Source of the DNA: Stenopsyche tienmushanensis
Taxonomy: Eukaryota > Arthropoda > Insecta > Trichoptera > Stenopsychidae
Length of the DNA: 64,000 nt
Direction: 5' to 3'
Assembly: GCA_008973525.1 (NCBI GenBank)
Contig: WACJ01000126.1
Coordinates: 2,976,001-3,040,000, forward strand
Numbering within the stretch: the stretch's first letter is position 1; each line of letters opens with the position of its first letter. Under the pieces are notes generated by a model that did not search any database, was not told the origin of the DNA, and saw only the letters and a program-made list of their open reading frames with translations. This document shows positions 22,481 to 32,964 of the stretch, piece by piece. Position numbers and translations under genes: made by a program.

Positions 22481-23165
22481 TTGGAGAAGGGCTGTTAAAA
22501 GTGGATGTGGTATTTATCGTAATATTTTTCATAGCCACCTCATAATAAGGGTGGAAGCTGGAGGCGATATTGCGGTACATTGTCGCACCGAGCTGGTGAC
22601 GTGTAACGGGAGCCCATCACGTTGCAGTGCAACACTTTTTATGGGGCACTAAAATTAAGTTGGGCACGACGCACAATGAGGACTCCGCAACGCTTTACGG
22701 GTCGACATTAAATAGTTTGGAGTGAATGGCGCTCTAGGTTACGGTGAAACTTTTTTACGCATTGAGGCGCTCCATACGAGACGCAATATGTTACAATAAA
22801 GCGTAGCACTCCTGCTTCCCAGGGAATTGGTGCTATCTGCAAAGGTGGAAAAGGTGGCCATTCTACTTTTGTGAGTTCCAGATCGATAAACTCGAATTTG
22901 GTTACATAATGGCAATACACCCAAATCGAATACAATCCAACGATGTGATAAACGCTACGCAGAAGGTCTTCAAATTGCTAACAGTTTGTGTTCTTAAATA
23001 TCGTTCCCCGGTTGCTTGTTCACAACTTTGGACGCAATTTTCAATAGACATTATGCTACAAGGGGACTTTCAACGATCGTTTCCAACTAACACTTCAAAA
23101 CTGGCGTTATTAAGATTTAACGTCGAAATATGCTAAAGGCGATTGCCACAATGTTGTGGCAACTG
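22481..23165. other. TE-free, GC-elevated block
   Basis: More balanced composition than neighbouring DNA and not repeated in the window. Overlapping small frames on both strands (22,708-22,935 minus, 22,909-23,136 plus) have no domain. It includes a near-palindrome GGCGATTGCCACAATGTTGTGGCAAC at about 23,138-23,163. Function unknown. Confidence 0.35.
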
Positions 23166-24079
23166 TTATTGTCGGATTTACATTTGAAAAGGTGTATCTT
23201 ACCCTTAAAAAAAGTTAGATAAAAACCTTTTTTTTCCATTGAGCCAATACCGTACTAACGATATATTTTCTAAATTATGCTATTAATTCTAATTTGAAGA
23301 GCTTTTTATATAAGATATTAAAGACCTGCAAAATAACACCTAATGTGTAGCAAACATATAAACAGACATGACATAAAAAAATACTTATTATTTAAATTCT
23401 TTCACTTCATTCCCAGTAAGCTTTTTCATTTAATTTAATTTAATATTATGCACCGCGCGTCTTCATTTTAAAAGTATTAAGCTCATTTATTTTAGTGCAT
23501 CAGCGCTTAAATAATAAAAATGAACTTTTTTATTAAAATAAATAGGAAGCACTTCAAATTCGTATTTTACATTTTTGCACAATTCATTGGTGTCAGATCC
23601 AAAACATCACCCCCCCCCCTCTCGCAGAATTTTTATACCTATCAAAAATAAGGACATCAGTAATTAAATAATCTCCATAATTCATCACGGTGATTATGGA
23701 CTGCAAAAAATGTATACAGACTGTCAGAACGAAAATTTATAAAACTTTAACAAGGTCGGTTATATTTTATAGAAGTCAAATCCATGTTTTCACATGCTTA
23801 TATTTATAATGCAAAGTATATTTTTTTGGGATCAAATTCCAGTTACCGAATCGACAATATTTGATTGGGAAGCTATAGACATGTATATTACAGCATCGTG
23901 AGCTTCATCCAAAACTGATTTTAGACAAGATGTTTAAATTTTAATCCAGATGGTAGCAGATCCATTGGAAAACGTAATCTATGCTGGGATAGTATGACTG
24001 TTGGAGATAGAGATGCTTAAGACACGGTGTGAACGGACAGACAGCTACTTGCTAGTATTTGGTCTCTTCTTTACATAGT
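23166..24079. other. AT-rich spacer with poly-C
   Basis: AT-rich DNA with a 10-C run at 23,610-23,619. No gene or repeat recognised. Confidence 0.45.
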
Positions 24080-24235
24080 TTTTACCGGATGCTGCTATGC
24101 GATCTGACCCGGATGCCACGGGACTATCCACATAGAGTGTTTTCCATCAGTTTTTTAGTCCCAGGCGCGCTACGCGCAGAAATTCCAGGCGCCCACCCCT
24201 TTCACTCCGCGCCATCCAGAAAAAGCAAGGCTGAC
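24080..24235 (+). repeat. LINE-1 3' region fragment
   Basis: Blocks GATGCTGCTATGCGATCTGAC, GACTATCCACA, GCGCTACGCGCAGAAATTCCA and GGCGCCCACCCCTTTCACTC match the early part of the 18.4-kb copy. Truncated on both sides. Confidence 0.6.
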
Positions 24236-24339
24236 TTTTTTTTCCTGTGCGAGGGGAATTTTACATAACACATACAAGTCCCTCTGGTATTATTTGCAAC
24301 ATTACTTCAGGGGAATAGGTAGTTTGGTCATACATATAG

Positions 24340-24640
24340 CTCTATTTTATTGTTGGAGAGCTGCACTGCACCTCTCTCTTTCTCTCTCTCTCTCTATCTC
24401 ACTGCCCTATTTGGTAGTCATCATTTCTTCCATATATTCCCACCAATAGTCCCAGTTCTCCTTGCTCACCACCATGCTGTGAATAATGTTTTCAATTTTG
24501 AGTTCAGCTACTCTGAGTGCATATTTCAGTGTGTTTCTTTGGAGTGCCCAAGCTTCACAATCAACGATGGTGTGTAGTGCTTTATCGATCTCAGGTTGGC
24601 AATGGTGGCACGCCGTGGTTGACTCCCTGTATATCCATTA
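24340..24640 (-). pseudogene. R1-like ORF2 C-terminus with intact CCHC motif, minus strand
   Basis: Read on the minus strand, 24,630 to 24,390 gives one uninterrupted frame starting ...TTACHHCQPEIDKALHTIVD and continuing CEAWALQRNTLKYALRVAEL, then NWDYWWEYMEEMMTTK and a stop. It contains C-x2-C-x8-H-x4-C, the CCHC zinc motif that ends R1/Jockey-type ORF2 proteins; all four ligands are present. It is homologous to 24,812-25,189 on the other strand, where the last Cys is Phe. A (TC)n microsatellite (about 24,371-24,400) lies just beyond the stop. This is a strongly 5'-truncated copy, so it is dead despite the clean frame. Confidence 0.8.
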
Positions 24641-24689
24641 AATGTGTAGTAAATCAGCAGTGAATGACACTTATATATGACTAGCCCTC

Positions 24690-25189
24690 GGACCCTCGGG
24701 CAACGGAGATGGGATTAGTCCAGCAAGGGAAGATGGACCCATCGACTTATCCCGGTCATAAGTCGGTGGAGAGCCTAGAAACACGGTGAAACAACCTACC
24801 GCTTGATGTAGGTGCTCACTGGGCACGGATGCTTCGGTGCGTACCTGAAGCGGATTGGCAAATCCGCAACGTGCCAACACTGCCAAGCGGAGGTCGACGA
24901 CGCAGAGCACACCATCATTGACTTTGAGGCTTCAGCACCCCAGAGAAAACTGCTGAAACAAACACTCGGGGTAGTCGAGCTCAACGTCAACAACGTGGTC
25001 TACAGCACAATGGAAAGCAAGAAGAACTGGGACATTTGGCGCGAATACGTAGAAGAGATTCTGAGCGCCAAAGAGGGCAGTGAAAGAGACGATAGAATAG
25101 AATCATCTAAGGTCAGACTACCTGTCCTCTTGAAGCAATGTGGAAAACAATACCAGGGGGACAGAGAGAGGGGTAGGCACGACCGATAA
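24690..25189 (+). pseudogene. R1-like LINE ORF2 C-terminus, plus strand
   Basis: The frame at 24,812-25,189 (125 codons to TAA) begins VLTGHGCFGAYLKRIGKSAT, the R1-type segment after the RT domain, then CQHCQAEVDDAEHTIID followed by F where the fourth CCHC ligand should be Cys, and later NWDIWREYVEEILSAKEGSE. A stop sits three bases upstream of 24,812, so there is no intact N-terminal part; 24,690-24,810 is decayed upstream ORF2. The LINE-1 3' region follows directly after about 70 bp, which ties that repeat family to this ORF. The antisense frames 24,671-24,910 and 24,796-24,993 are shadows. Confidence 0.85.
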
Positions 25190-25715
25190 TCGTGAATCCC
25201 ACACTACCCAGATTATCTGGGTCTCTTGTGAAGATTCCTCGCCCACAGAAAAAAAGCCCTTGGACTAGTCACATAGAAGTGTCCTACACTGCTCTTTGAT
25301 CACCCAAGAAATACTATGCAGAAAACTTTCAGGCGGCCACACTTTCATTCCGTGCCATTATTTCAGTCATTTGTAGTAACTATCCATGGAGACGAGTTGT
25401 CGCTCAAGCAGACGTAGCCAGTCTCCCCTATATAGACTATTGAAAATAGTGGTGTCGCCTTTTGCACATAGTGCTCTTGCTTCTTCTGTAATCAGCAGCT
25501 CGGGTATGTAGCACAGGGTAGGTTGTACACCCAACTCATGTTAACTGGGCTACCCCAGAAGCTTTTGATGAGCAAAGTGACGGGGCTGCTTTTGCCTAAT
25601 TCTAATCTACATCATTACCCCAAGGAATTCGAATGCTATCCATAGGCACATGGTTACCTCCTCCCCCCAGGATTTTATGGTTGCACATCGTATAGTAAAA
25701 CACTCACCCATGATG
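25190..25715 (+). repeat. LINE-1 3' region after ORF2
   Basis: Begins just after the ORF2 stop. Blocks: GGACTAGTCACATAGAAGTG, CCCAAGAAATACTATGCAG, TCAGTCATTTGTAGTAAC, GTAGCACAGGGTAGG, CAACTCATGTTAACTGGGC, TTTTGATGAGCAAAG, and AGGATTTTATGGTTGCACAT. The segment matching 18,600-18,760 is deleted. This copy is the basis for calling the family a LINE 3' region. Confidence 0.75.
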
Positions 25716-25747
25716 CTCAGGATAGACCTCAGTCAGCCATTTACTAT

Positions 25748-26116
25748 TGTAGCGTGGGCGATTTATTTAGCGCTGTTAATCTGAGCAGATTTAATTCACC
25801 AGATTAACAGCGACATCTTCCATCTCTCTTCAAGTGCAATGTGTTGTTGCTTGTGCGTGCACCGTTACCGATTGGGAAGTGACGCGCAGGAGGCGGGAGT
25901 CGGAAAGAGCCATTGGTTAACCTTGGCTGCGGGAGGTCGTCCCTCCTGCAGCCAGATCTCTCTCTCTCGTGTGGAATAAATTATTATTTAGACAAAAGTC
26001 TTTCTATTCGACGCCCGTCTACTCTCATCCATTTGTCCAGCAACATCACGGCCCGATAGAAGAACAGACCCGTAAGTTAGACGGGGAGCCCCCAACCCCC
26101 ACGCCTCAACGTTACA
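25748..26116 (+). mobile_element. solo LTR, copy B, complete with target duplication
   Basis: A 369-bp unit starting TGTAGCGTGGGCG and ending CCTCAACGTTACA, flanked by an exact 5-bp direct repeat ACTAT (25,743-25,747 and 26,117-26,121). TG...CA ends, short inverted termini (TGTAGCG against TGTAACG) and a 5-bp duplication are the hallmarks of a long terminal repeat. An AATAAA signal lies after the CT microsatellite (GTGTGGAATAAA, about 25,970-25,981). An inverted repeat CTGTTAATCTG...CAGATTAACAG lies at about 25,777-25,814. No gag-pol sequence flanks it, so it is a solo LTR from recombination. BEL/Pao or gypsy origin is inferred, not shown. Confidence 0.8.
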
Positions 26117-26121
26117 ACTAT

Positions 26122-26449
26122 TATTTATAGATTATTGATTTCAATAGATATTTTTCGAATAAATATTCTCATTGAACAAATACAATTTAAAGCGCGCTAT
26201 CTGTGTGTTAAAGTCATTTACGATCGGCAAGGTAAGAACAAACGTATAGCATTAATTTGGACAGTGCTGTAAATGAATCACTTTAACGAACAAAGGTAAC
26301 TTTCACGATTCAACAACAGGGCCTCCAGGTCAGTAGATGTGATAGTTAACATTTCAGAAGAGGGGGAGGTTGAAAAACATATTTCGAACGTGGCATTCTT
26401 TATTGTGGTATTCATCAAGTGCCTCGCTTTTCCTGTGTAAAAACGCTTC
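26122..26449. other. AT-rich spacer
   Basis: Nothing recognised. Confidence 0.4.
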
Positions 26450-27120
26450 ATTAAAAAGATTTATTTTCGCATGCAAATTCGACCGCATTCATCACAAGTA
26501 GCTCCAGTAGCATTAATTTCCTAGCGATGATATACGATATGAGGTTGCAATTCTACTGCAGGGGTGGCTCGATAATAACGCGAGTAAATCAGCTCGGACT
26601 TGCATCATTTATTTAGATTAGAGCGGTCATTAAGCCCGAGGCTGTTTACGCCTTTTATTGCCGCCATGATCCGGTTAATTGGCGCCATTAGAAATGCGCC
26701 CGTTTTACGTCTTCGGGCGCCGGTGAAATATTAACCCCTTCGCCGCGATAAAAGTATTTTTTAATTAAATACGCTTTCCCTTTTATCTGGCTTCTGCTGC
26801 AGCAGCATGAAATGTGATATCTTGTTTTACTTTGTTTATTTGTACGTGCTCGAGTGGCCGCCGACAAGCACGTGCTGGGCATTAAGAGAATAATACACAG
26901 CCTTCTGGGGACGTGTAAATAAAACAAAACGCTTGAATACAAAAAAGCAAGTATCTACGATTTTTTTTTGTAATCGTGACGAGCGAAAATTTAATGTCCC
27001 CGGGATAGAGCAAACAAAAAGGCAACAAATTGAAATGAAAGCAGACGAGCTTTTAACGATCTGCCTTGGTGTATGGCGGATTTTCAATTTCCCATTGAGG
27101 AACCTTTATGTAAATAAAAT
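26450..27120. other. TE-free block with regulatory-like texture
   Basis: Balanced composition and no repeat family. Homeodomain-type TAAT cores (TTAATTGGCG near 26,677, TTTTAATTAAATACG near 26,759) alternate with GCCGCCATGAT (about 26,660) and GGCGCCATTAG (about 26,681), which contain GCCAT, the core of Pho/YY1-type sites. CGAGTGGCCGCCGACAAGCACGTGCT near 26,850 holds an E-box CACGTG. Small frames at 26,688-27,124 on both strands lack domains. An enhancer or Polycomb-type element is inference from motif content only. Confidence 0.35.
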
Positions 27121-27459
27121 TTAATTAAAATTAGGACAAAGTCATTTGAGTACTTCCAGTGAATGAGCGCGTTTGAAAGGAGCTTTTCCACATAAAATAC
27201 GGCTTTACGCATTAATTTTTTTATAGACTACCTCGAACCGATGCCTTTGTAAGCCAATATTAAACCATAAACCGGGTCTGCAATCAAATGTTTTCATAAA
27301 TGTATTGAGGTGCTGAAAGAGTTGACATAATCATAAATCAACATGATTTTTTTCAAATACTAAGATTATATCCCATTGGGAGCTAAAAACATTAAATATA
27401 ATAGATTTCATATTTAAGTAAGTATTGTAAGTTGAAGTAGATTTTTAGGGATGCCCTGC
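27121..27459. other. AT-rich spacer
   Basis: Nothing recognised. Confidence 0.4.
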
Positions 27460-28110
27460 ATTTACAGCATCCAATGACTGCACGCTTTTGCTATGTATAA
27501 TATAAGCCTTTGCTATGATTGGATATTGGAGACTCAAGTGATACAGAAAGAGTATTTTTATAAATTAGTAAATCGGAGACAGAGATGGGTGTCTTGCTTT
27601 TCATCATACACTTGCATATCAATGGCAAAGTCGTGTTGTAAAAATACCCCTACATATCTTAACATCTGGTAGAACGTTGATGGTCTTCTTAGAATCATAA
27701 TAGATAGCAGAAAGTCACATAAATCAATTAAATACGTGATTTTATTTTAAAGGGATCAAAAATATCAACAGTGTTAAGGTTCATTTATTAATATACAAGC
27801 TTCATTCATACTGCGCAGTCCTAAGAGAAAAGTGCATTTGTGTGGACAATAAGTCGTGGACACACGAATATAGAATTTATATTTGATTCAATTTAATATC
27901 AACTCACCAATTTAACGAATTAGCTAGTGAAAACGATATAAAAGTAATTTGAATGCTACACCATTTCATGCAGATTTTTGTTTGTTTAAGACTTTCAACG
28001 GACATGCAGATGACTTAGATGACAGATTAAAGCTTAAAGAGTTAAGGATATATTGATATCATATAAAGATATATTGATTTCAGATAATTTATTGGATTAA
28101 AGGAAGATGT
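27460..28110 (+). repeat. Rep-B copy with empty mariner site
   Basis: Long Rep-B copy: GATACAGAAAGAGTAT, AATCGGAGACAGAGATGGG, GTCGTGTTGTAAAAATACCCC, ATCAACAGTGTTAAGGTTCA, CTGCGCAGTCCTAAGAG, AGTGCATTTGTGTGGAC. It continues to TATTGATTTCAGATAATTTA and TTGGATTAAAGGAAG (about 28,075-28,105). That last stretch equals the right flank of the mariner at 45,651-46,744, and GTTAAGGATATATTGATATC (about 28,038) matches its left flank. This copy therefore preserves the uninterrupted target. Confidence 0.7.
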
Positions 28111-29849
28111 GTACCAAAATCACCAAAATATATCTAGTCTATAAAATAGGTATATTGCGCACATTATTTTATTGTGGAATAGGGAAAAAATACACCACAT
28201 TGTTAATCGTCACAGACGCATTTTGTGGGATTAAGAGTGCAGTATCTTCCTACCTCATATGATCCGATTGGAAACGTACCCGCGTGATCCATTGGTGAGT
28301 ATACGCGTAGAGCAAGGTTATTTCACTCATCATGTGCTCGTTCTTTTCCGTTTTACTATACTATTTATTCTTTGCGTAGACAAATATCACATATAGGAAA
28401 ATGATCTTTCGTATTCTATTTGTTTAAAACTTATATATATTTATAATAGATTCAGAAAAAAGAAATTTGAAAAAAAAAATAAAAGATAAAACCGGGTATT
28501 CGATCGCGTTTAAGTTATTTTTATTCAAATATTTCGGACCACCCTTAGGGTTCATTGTCAAGGAATAACTCAGTTTATATATGTTAAATTATAAAACTTT
28601 GCAGTTTGTGACAGCACTTTTTATATAAATCATCAATAAATAATATCTACTACTATATGAGATTTCATTTGAAGAAGTAATAAGTGAAGAAGAAGTATTT
28701 GGTACATAACAAAAAAACATTGGTGTCAGAAGTGAGATCTGCAGCATTATACAAATCAAATCATCACACATTACAAATTGATTATTACCTTATTTTGTTT
28801 ATGTTCCTTTTTTACATTTGCTTTAATTTTACGTGACAACCTTAAAAACATATTTATATTTGAAATTGAACCGCTTTCTACCCTACGCTCATTTTCAATC
28901 TACCATAAAGATGGAAGATGATCAGGAAATAAATACATGATAACCAATTTGTTCAAGATATGCAAGTCTTTCCTATGACTGCGCGCTCACATGATATACG
29001 CATGCTTACATAGGGTTAAATATATGGTTTGTTTGAATTATTTCCGATATGTACCACCAATAGTATTCGTATTTAACCGGAGATAAATTGGTTTTAATAT
29101 AAAGTTATAATATATAACTTACTCTGCCGAAATAGTATCTAATTTCATAATTTTATTGCCTTTTGAAGCTCTCGTCCTTTTGGCGCGGTTACTTTTGATC
29201 TTTGTCAAGAGTATTAAGTTTTTGATTGCTTATTTTGATAGATAATATATTGCCAGGACACCGATTAAAGGTCTCTCCTTTATTCTAAAATATAATGAAG
29301 GCCTTACCTTGTAGTACATTATATAATCAATTGATAAAATATTTAAACTATTTTTATTAAAATACATACGATTTCTAAAATGAATGATTTCTAATTTCGT
29401 AAAAATATACAAAGTGTATAATAGGGCTGCCACTAATTAAATTTGTTATCATGTTCATAGTAGTGAAAAGTCACTGATGCTCTCTAAAATATTATAAGCA
29501 GAATTTATCTGTCTACCTATTTTATAAGTGTTCTTAAATTTGCAGACTCACATTTAATTAAATATGAATTTAAATACGAAAAAAATAGATAGTTAAATAC
29601 ATTTAAGATGTTATGAGATGGATCGCCTTCAATGATTTAGGTCAGTTCTGCACAAATAATGGATAACTTATGAGTCCCCAGGGATACATGGATTATGCCT
29701 TAGTTGTCTATGAATTATTTAGATAAAATTATACAAACCTTCTTATGTATATAATACTTTCATAAAATTACAGTGAAGTAGATATTAAAAAAAGGGTTAT
29801 CAATTTTTTTCCATTCAGTGGTTCACTTGGATGAATATCTATTCTAGTG
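28111..29849. other. AT-rich non-coding spacer
   Basis: No gene, repeat family or RNA gene recognised. Short frames at 28,589-28,771 and 29,230-29,433 (minus) have no domain. Confidence 0.5.
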
Positions 29850-30197
29850 TAACAGCGCCATCTCTTGTGGCCCTGCGGAGACATTGCATCTGCATACCGA
29901 TCGATCGCTTCTTGTTCGTGCACCGTTGCCGGCTGGATAGTGACGCGCAGGAGGCGGGAGTCGGGAGAGTCGTTGGGTAGCCTTGGCTGCGGGAGGTTGT
30001 CCTTCCTGCAGCCAGATCTCTCTCTCTCTCTCTCTGTGGAATACATTATTTAGAGAAGAGAGTCTTTCTATTCGACGCCCGTCTATTCCCATCTACTCGT
30101 CCAGCAACATCACGGCCCGATAGAAGAACAGACCCGTGCGCTAGCGCAGCCATTCCGATGAACACGTGGGGGCGGGGAACCACCCGGGGACTCTGCC
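29850..30197 (+). mobile_element. solo LTR-type repeat, copy C, both ends missing
   Basis: Starts inside the unit at AACAGCGCCATCTCTTGTGG and runs through GTGACGCGCAGGAGGCGGGA, the CT microsatellite, GTGGAATACATTATTTA (AATAAA mutated to AATACA), TTTCTATTCGACGCCCGTC, and CACGTGGGGGCGGGG to ACTCTGCC. About 100 bp of the start and the last bases are absent. Frames at 29,768-30,092 (minus) and 29,865-30,053 (plus) are shadows. Confidence 0.75.
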
Positions 30198-30619
30198 AAG
30201 CAACTAAATAACTATGCTAATTTGTTTTTGTGAGGTGTCATCACATCAGCGGCAGATTGTCGGGTTTTCAATTGGAGGGAAGGGGGATTCTTGCTTTGTT
30301 TCTAGATCGACCCCGACGAAGTATCTTCAAGAAGATGACCAACTTCATGTTCGAGAAGACGCTACAACAAAGCGTCTATCATAGGGAGGATCATCACCCG
30401 TTTGCTCCGTATGATGCACGTTCTCTTCTCTAGCCACTGGTTCCTCACACTGTGAGATCATTGAATGAATACCTTGTGTCAATTTGTTTGACATTTTATT
30501 GATCACCTGTAGCATCTACTTCTATCGCCGAGCGAATGAAATCATAAACGTTTCCGTCGTTCATTGCAGCCGACTCGTGGATCGGGACCACTTTATATGG
30601 ATCGTTTTTTGTAATATTT
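30198..30619. other. non-coding spacer
   Basis: Balanced composition at 30,230-30,430, where a 67-codon plus frame has no domain. Not repeated in the window. Confidence 0.35.
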
Positions 30620-30775
30620 AGACGTGTAGAGGTACCTTTACAACATGACCTTGCCATCTATGTACGAGTGTATGATGAGATGCAAGATATCTGTCTATGT
30701 CTCTGATTCATCAATATCCGTACTCAATGTGCGAAAATACTCTTTCTGCATTGAGTCCACTAACAGGTTAATTAA
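30620..30775 (-). repeat. Rep-B fragment, inverted
   Basis: The reverse complement reads GGACTCAATGCAGAAAGAGT, CGCACATTGAGTACGGATAT, GTCATGTTGTAAAGGTACC and TCTACACGTCTAAATATT, the first third of Rep-B. Confidence 0.65.
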
Positions 30776-31429
30776 GTATCAGTATATAAATTTACTTTAT
30801 ATTATCAATGATTTGAAGCAGTGAATGGTTATGTGGAATCGAAGACCAGCTCAGATCATTAAATTTAAGTTTCAGTACTGATTGAAGTTTTTGATCAAGT
30901 CATGTTTATCATGACTTAAAAGGGTTTTCAATTAAAAAAAATATTTCAATAGGTAAATTGGTAACACTTGATGTGGCAAATTTGGGAAAAAATAATTTTC
31001 ATCCCACGCCAATGTTTGCATATGGAAATATCGAAAATGCCAAGAAAAAAATATACAAAGTCCATGAAAAATAGCGTGTGGGTGTTTTATATGTCCGAAA
31101 TAAAGTAAACATTGTGTCGTTTATTCGCACCAAATTAAGATATTTCTGCCCACGTCAAGTCCACTAAGTCCACTTTACCCCCCCGAATAAATTAGTTTGC
31201 TCGTATCTAAAAACAAAACCTACCAAATCTATTTCTCCAATAAGCGAGATAATATTAAATCAGATACTATTTAGGGGGGGGGGGCTGTAAAATGTAAATA
31301 TAAATATATTGTTGAAAACAGTTTGCATAAAATATTTTCTTTTAATATCTCAGCTGTTTTATGTAGTGTTTACATAACGGCGAAAGATATTGAATATCAT
31401 TCTATGGGAGACTATTTTTATTCCATTAT
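30776..31429. other. AT-rich spacer with poly-G
   Basis: An 11-G run at 31,274-31,284 in otherwise AT-rich DNA. No gene or repeat recognised. Confidence 0.4.
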
Positions 31430-31660
31430 CAGTGGGTGGACTAAGGCTTCGGCAGCCGAAACAAGCAGGAGTCGGGGTGGGAATTAGATTAGGAATGAGG
31501 AGTGTTGTTTCAGTTGTTGAGGGTAGGGGGTGGTTTCCAACAAACGTCACGCGCGGCTCTTCTTCTCCCGCCGCAGGATAAGTTTCCCATCAGGAGCGGA
31601 GCCCCAAGTAATATTGTTCCGCACAAGGCATTCAAAGTACATACAAACACGGCCCACTCA
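31430..31660. other. short GC-elevated unique block
   Basis: Overlapping frames on both strands (31,359-31,550 minus, 31,390-31,581 and 31,530-31,775 plus) with no domain. Contains CCCGCCGCAGGATAAG, which could look like a splice acceptor but lacks a convincing downstream coding exon. Confidence 0.3.
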
Positions 31661-31833
31661 CAAAATTAATGCTAAGCGCAGGATGTTGTCCAACTTTTTA
31701 TTATGCCCTAGGAAAAACACTTGTTCGTCAAGAAAATATGGACAAGATTCAACATCGGAGAGAAATCCAAATTAATTATTTATCGGATCATAGAAGACCA
31801 TTGTAAATCTACTCCAGTGGCAAAAAAATATAA

Positions 31834-31876
31834 ACCAACTGCTGTATATTTCATTGAAATGATACAGCAGCCAGTT
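31834..31876. repeat. near-perfect hairpin
   Basis: CTGCTGTATATTTCA (31,839-31,853) pairs with TGAAATGATACAGCAG (31,855-31,870) with one unpaired C and a single central T. The outer CAACT and AGTTG extend the stem with a small bulge. It could fold as RNA or extrude as a cruciform; no evidence for expression. Confidence 0.7.
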
Positions 31877-32379
31877 GACGTGTAGTGGTCCAGACGACCC
31901 ACCATTCTTGATACTTTTTTCAAGTAACGTGATAAGCGAACCCCATTATCTATTTTTTTTAATCTCTCAATAGCTTAGACTTGTCTCGGGTATCGAATTG
32001 CTTAAAACAACTCAGACTTATGCGATAAAACCAATTCTCTGAAAAACAAAAAATTGAATGAAAACCGAAACCATTTGTATCACAATGTAATGGTCAACCC
32101 TTGTTTAAATATAAAAGCACTCCCGCAAGTCAAATCGTTTACGTCAAAAAATGATACAATTTTTATATTAAAATATCATTTTTTATTAATTGAAGAACAA
32201 GTATCTGGCATCTGAAATTAATAATAGACTTCTAATACCCGGACTAAACTAGCTTCTTTCAGGACTGGCAGTGAATTATCTTATTCTTCTTCAAGAAACA
32301 ATACTTTAATTTTAGCCAAATGCGGCGGTTTTTTTCTTGATTCGCGTTTGCATAATACTTGTCATTAAATGTTTTACCG
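31877..32379. other. AT-rich spacer
   Basis: Nothing recognised. Confidence 0.4.
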
Positions 32380-32560
32380 AAGTATCAGCGGTCTGAAAGG
32401 CGGACCGGTTAGACACATAAACCTTGTAGCCATCTTTTAAGGAATTTAGGGCTTTTTGTGTAAGTTATGAGAAGAAAAATGCATCCCCCAGGGCTTTATA
32501 TGATCTCCATGACCATGAAAGCCCCCTAAGAGGCTAATTTATTTTGGTGGCTCGCCACAA
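32380..32560 (+). repeat. LINE-2 3' tail fragment
   Basis: TATCAGCGGTCTGAAAGGCG, GACCGGTTAGACACATAAAC, CCTTGTAGCCA, TTTAGGGCTTTTTGTG and the CCATGACCATGAAAGCCCCC block match 8.2 kb and 54.8 kb. Confidence 0.6.
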
Positions 32561-32744
32561 ATTAGTTGTTGGGTTTAATAACCAAAATCTAACTAGTTTT
32601 TCTACAGCGCTCAGAGTCCAAGTGGCCACTCAAAGTTGAAGATGAGCTTATCCTTGCGAACATGGATATTTAAATCATGTTTTGCACATTGCTGTGCACG
32701 TTTCTTGAGCGGGCTGGTATGTTCCCGAATAGCGGGATTAATAA

Positions 32745-32940
32745 ACATCTTGGGTCAGTGGAGGTTCCCCATGTCCGTCCGGAGAGCCGTTCATTGATGC
32801 AGACTATACTCTGTGGATATATTCAGGCATGACATCCAGCCGCGAAGCGCTCACTCATTGTATCAACGGTCCGAGAAACGGACCATTTGGAGACACAGAC
32901 TTTGTGGCCACTACATTTCAGGGCTTTTTGTGATATTTTC
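32745..32940 (+). pseudogene. LINE-2 ORF C-terminus remnant
   Basis: One frame reads CPSGEPFIDADYTLWIYSG, then INGPRNGPFGDTDFVATTFQ, homologous to the 54.6-kb copy, which reads CPYGDPLMDADHVLWI and GPEFGPVGHGNLVATL. The C-x-x-G...DAD[HY]xLW pattern resembles the zinc-binding region near the end of non-LTR ORF2 proteins (compare DAEHT in LINE-1), but the His is Tyr here. Followed by TTTCAGGGCTTTTTGTGAT, the shared tail. Two LINE-2 tails lie in tandem (32,380 and 32,745). Confidence 0.55.
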
Positions 32941-32964
32941 GTTATTATAAAACTGATATATTTA

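Noticed and set aside
24371..24400. CT-rich tract as a regulatory GAGA-factor site cluster
   Set aside because: A plain microsatellite next to a LINE remnant; similar tracts occur inside the LTR copies.
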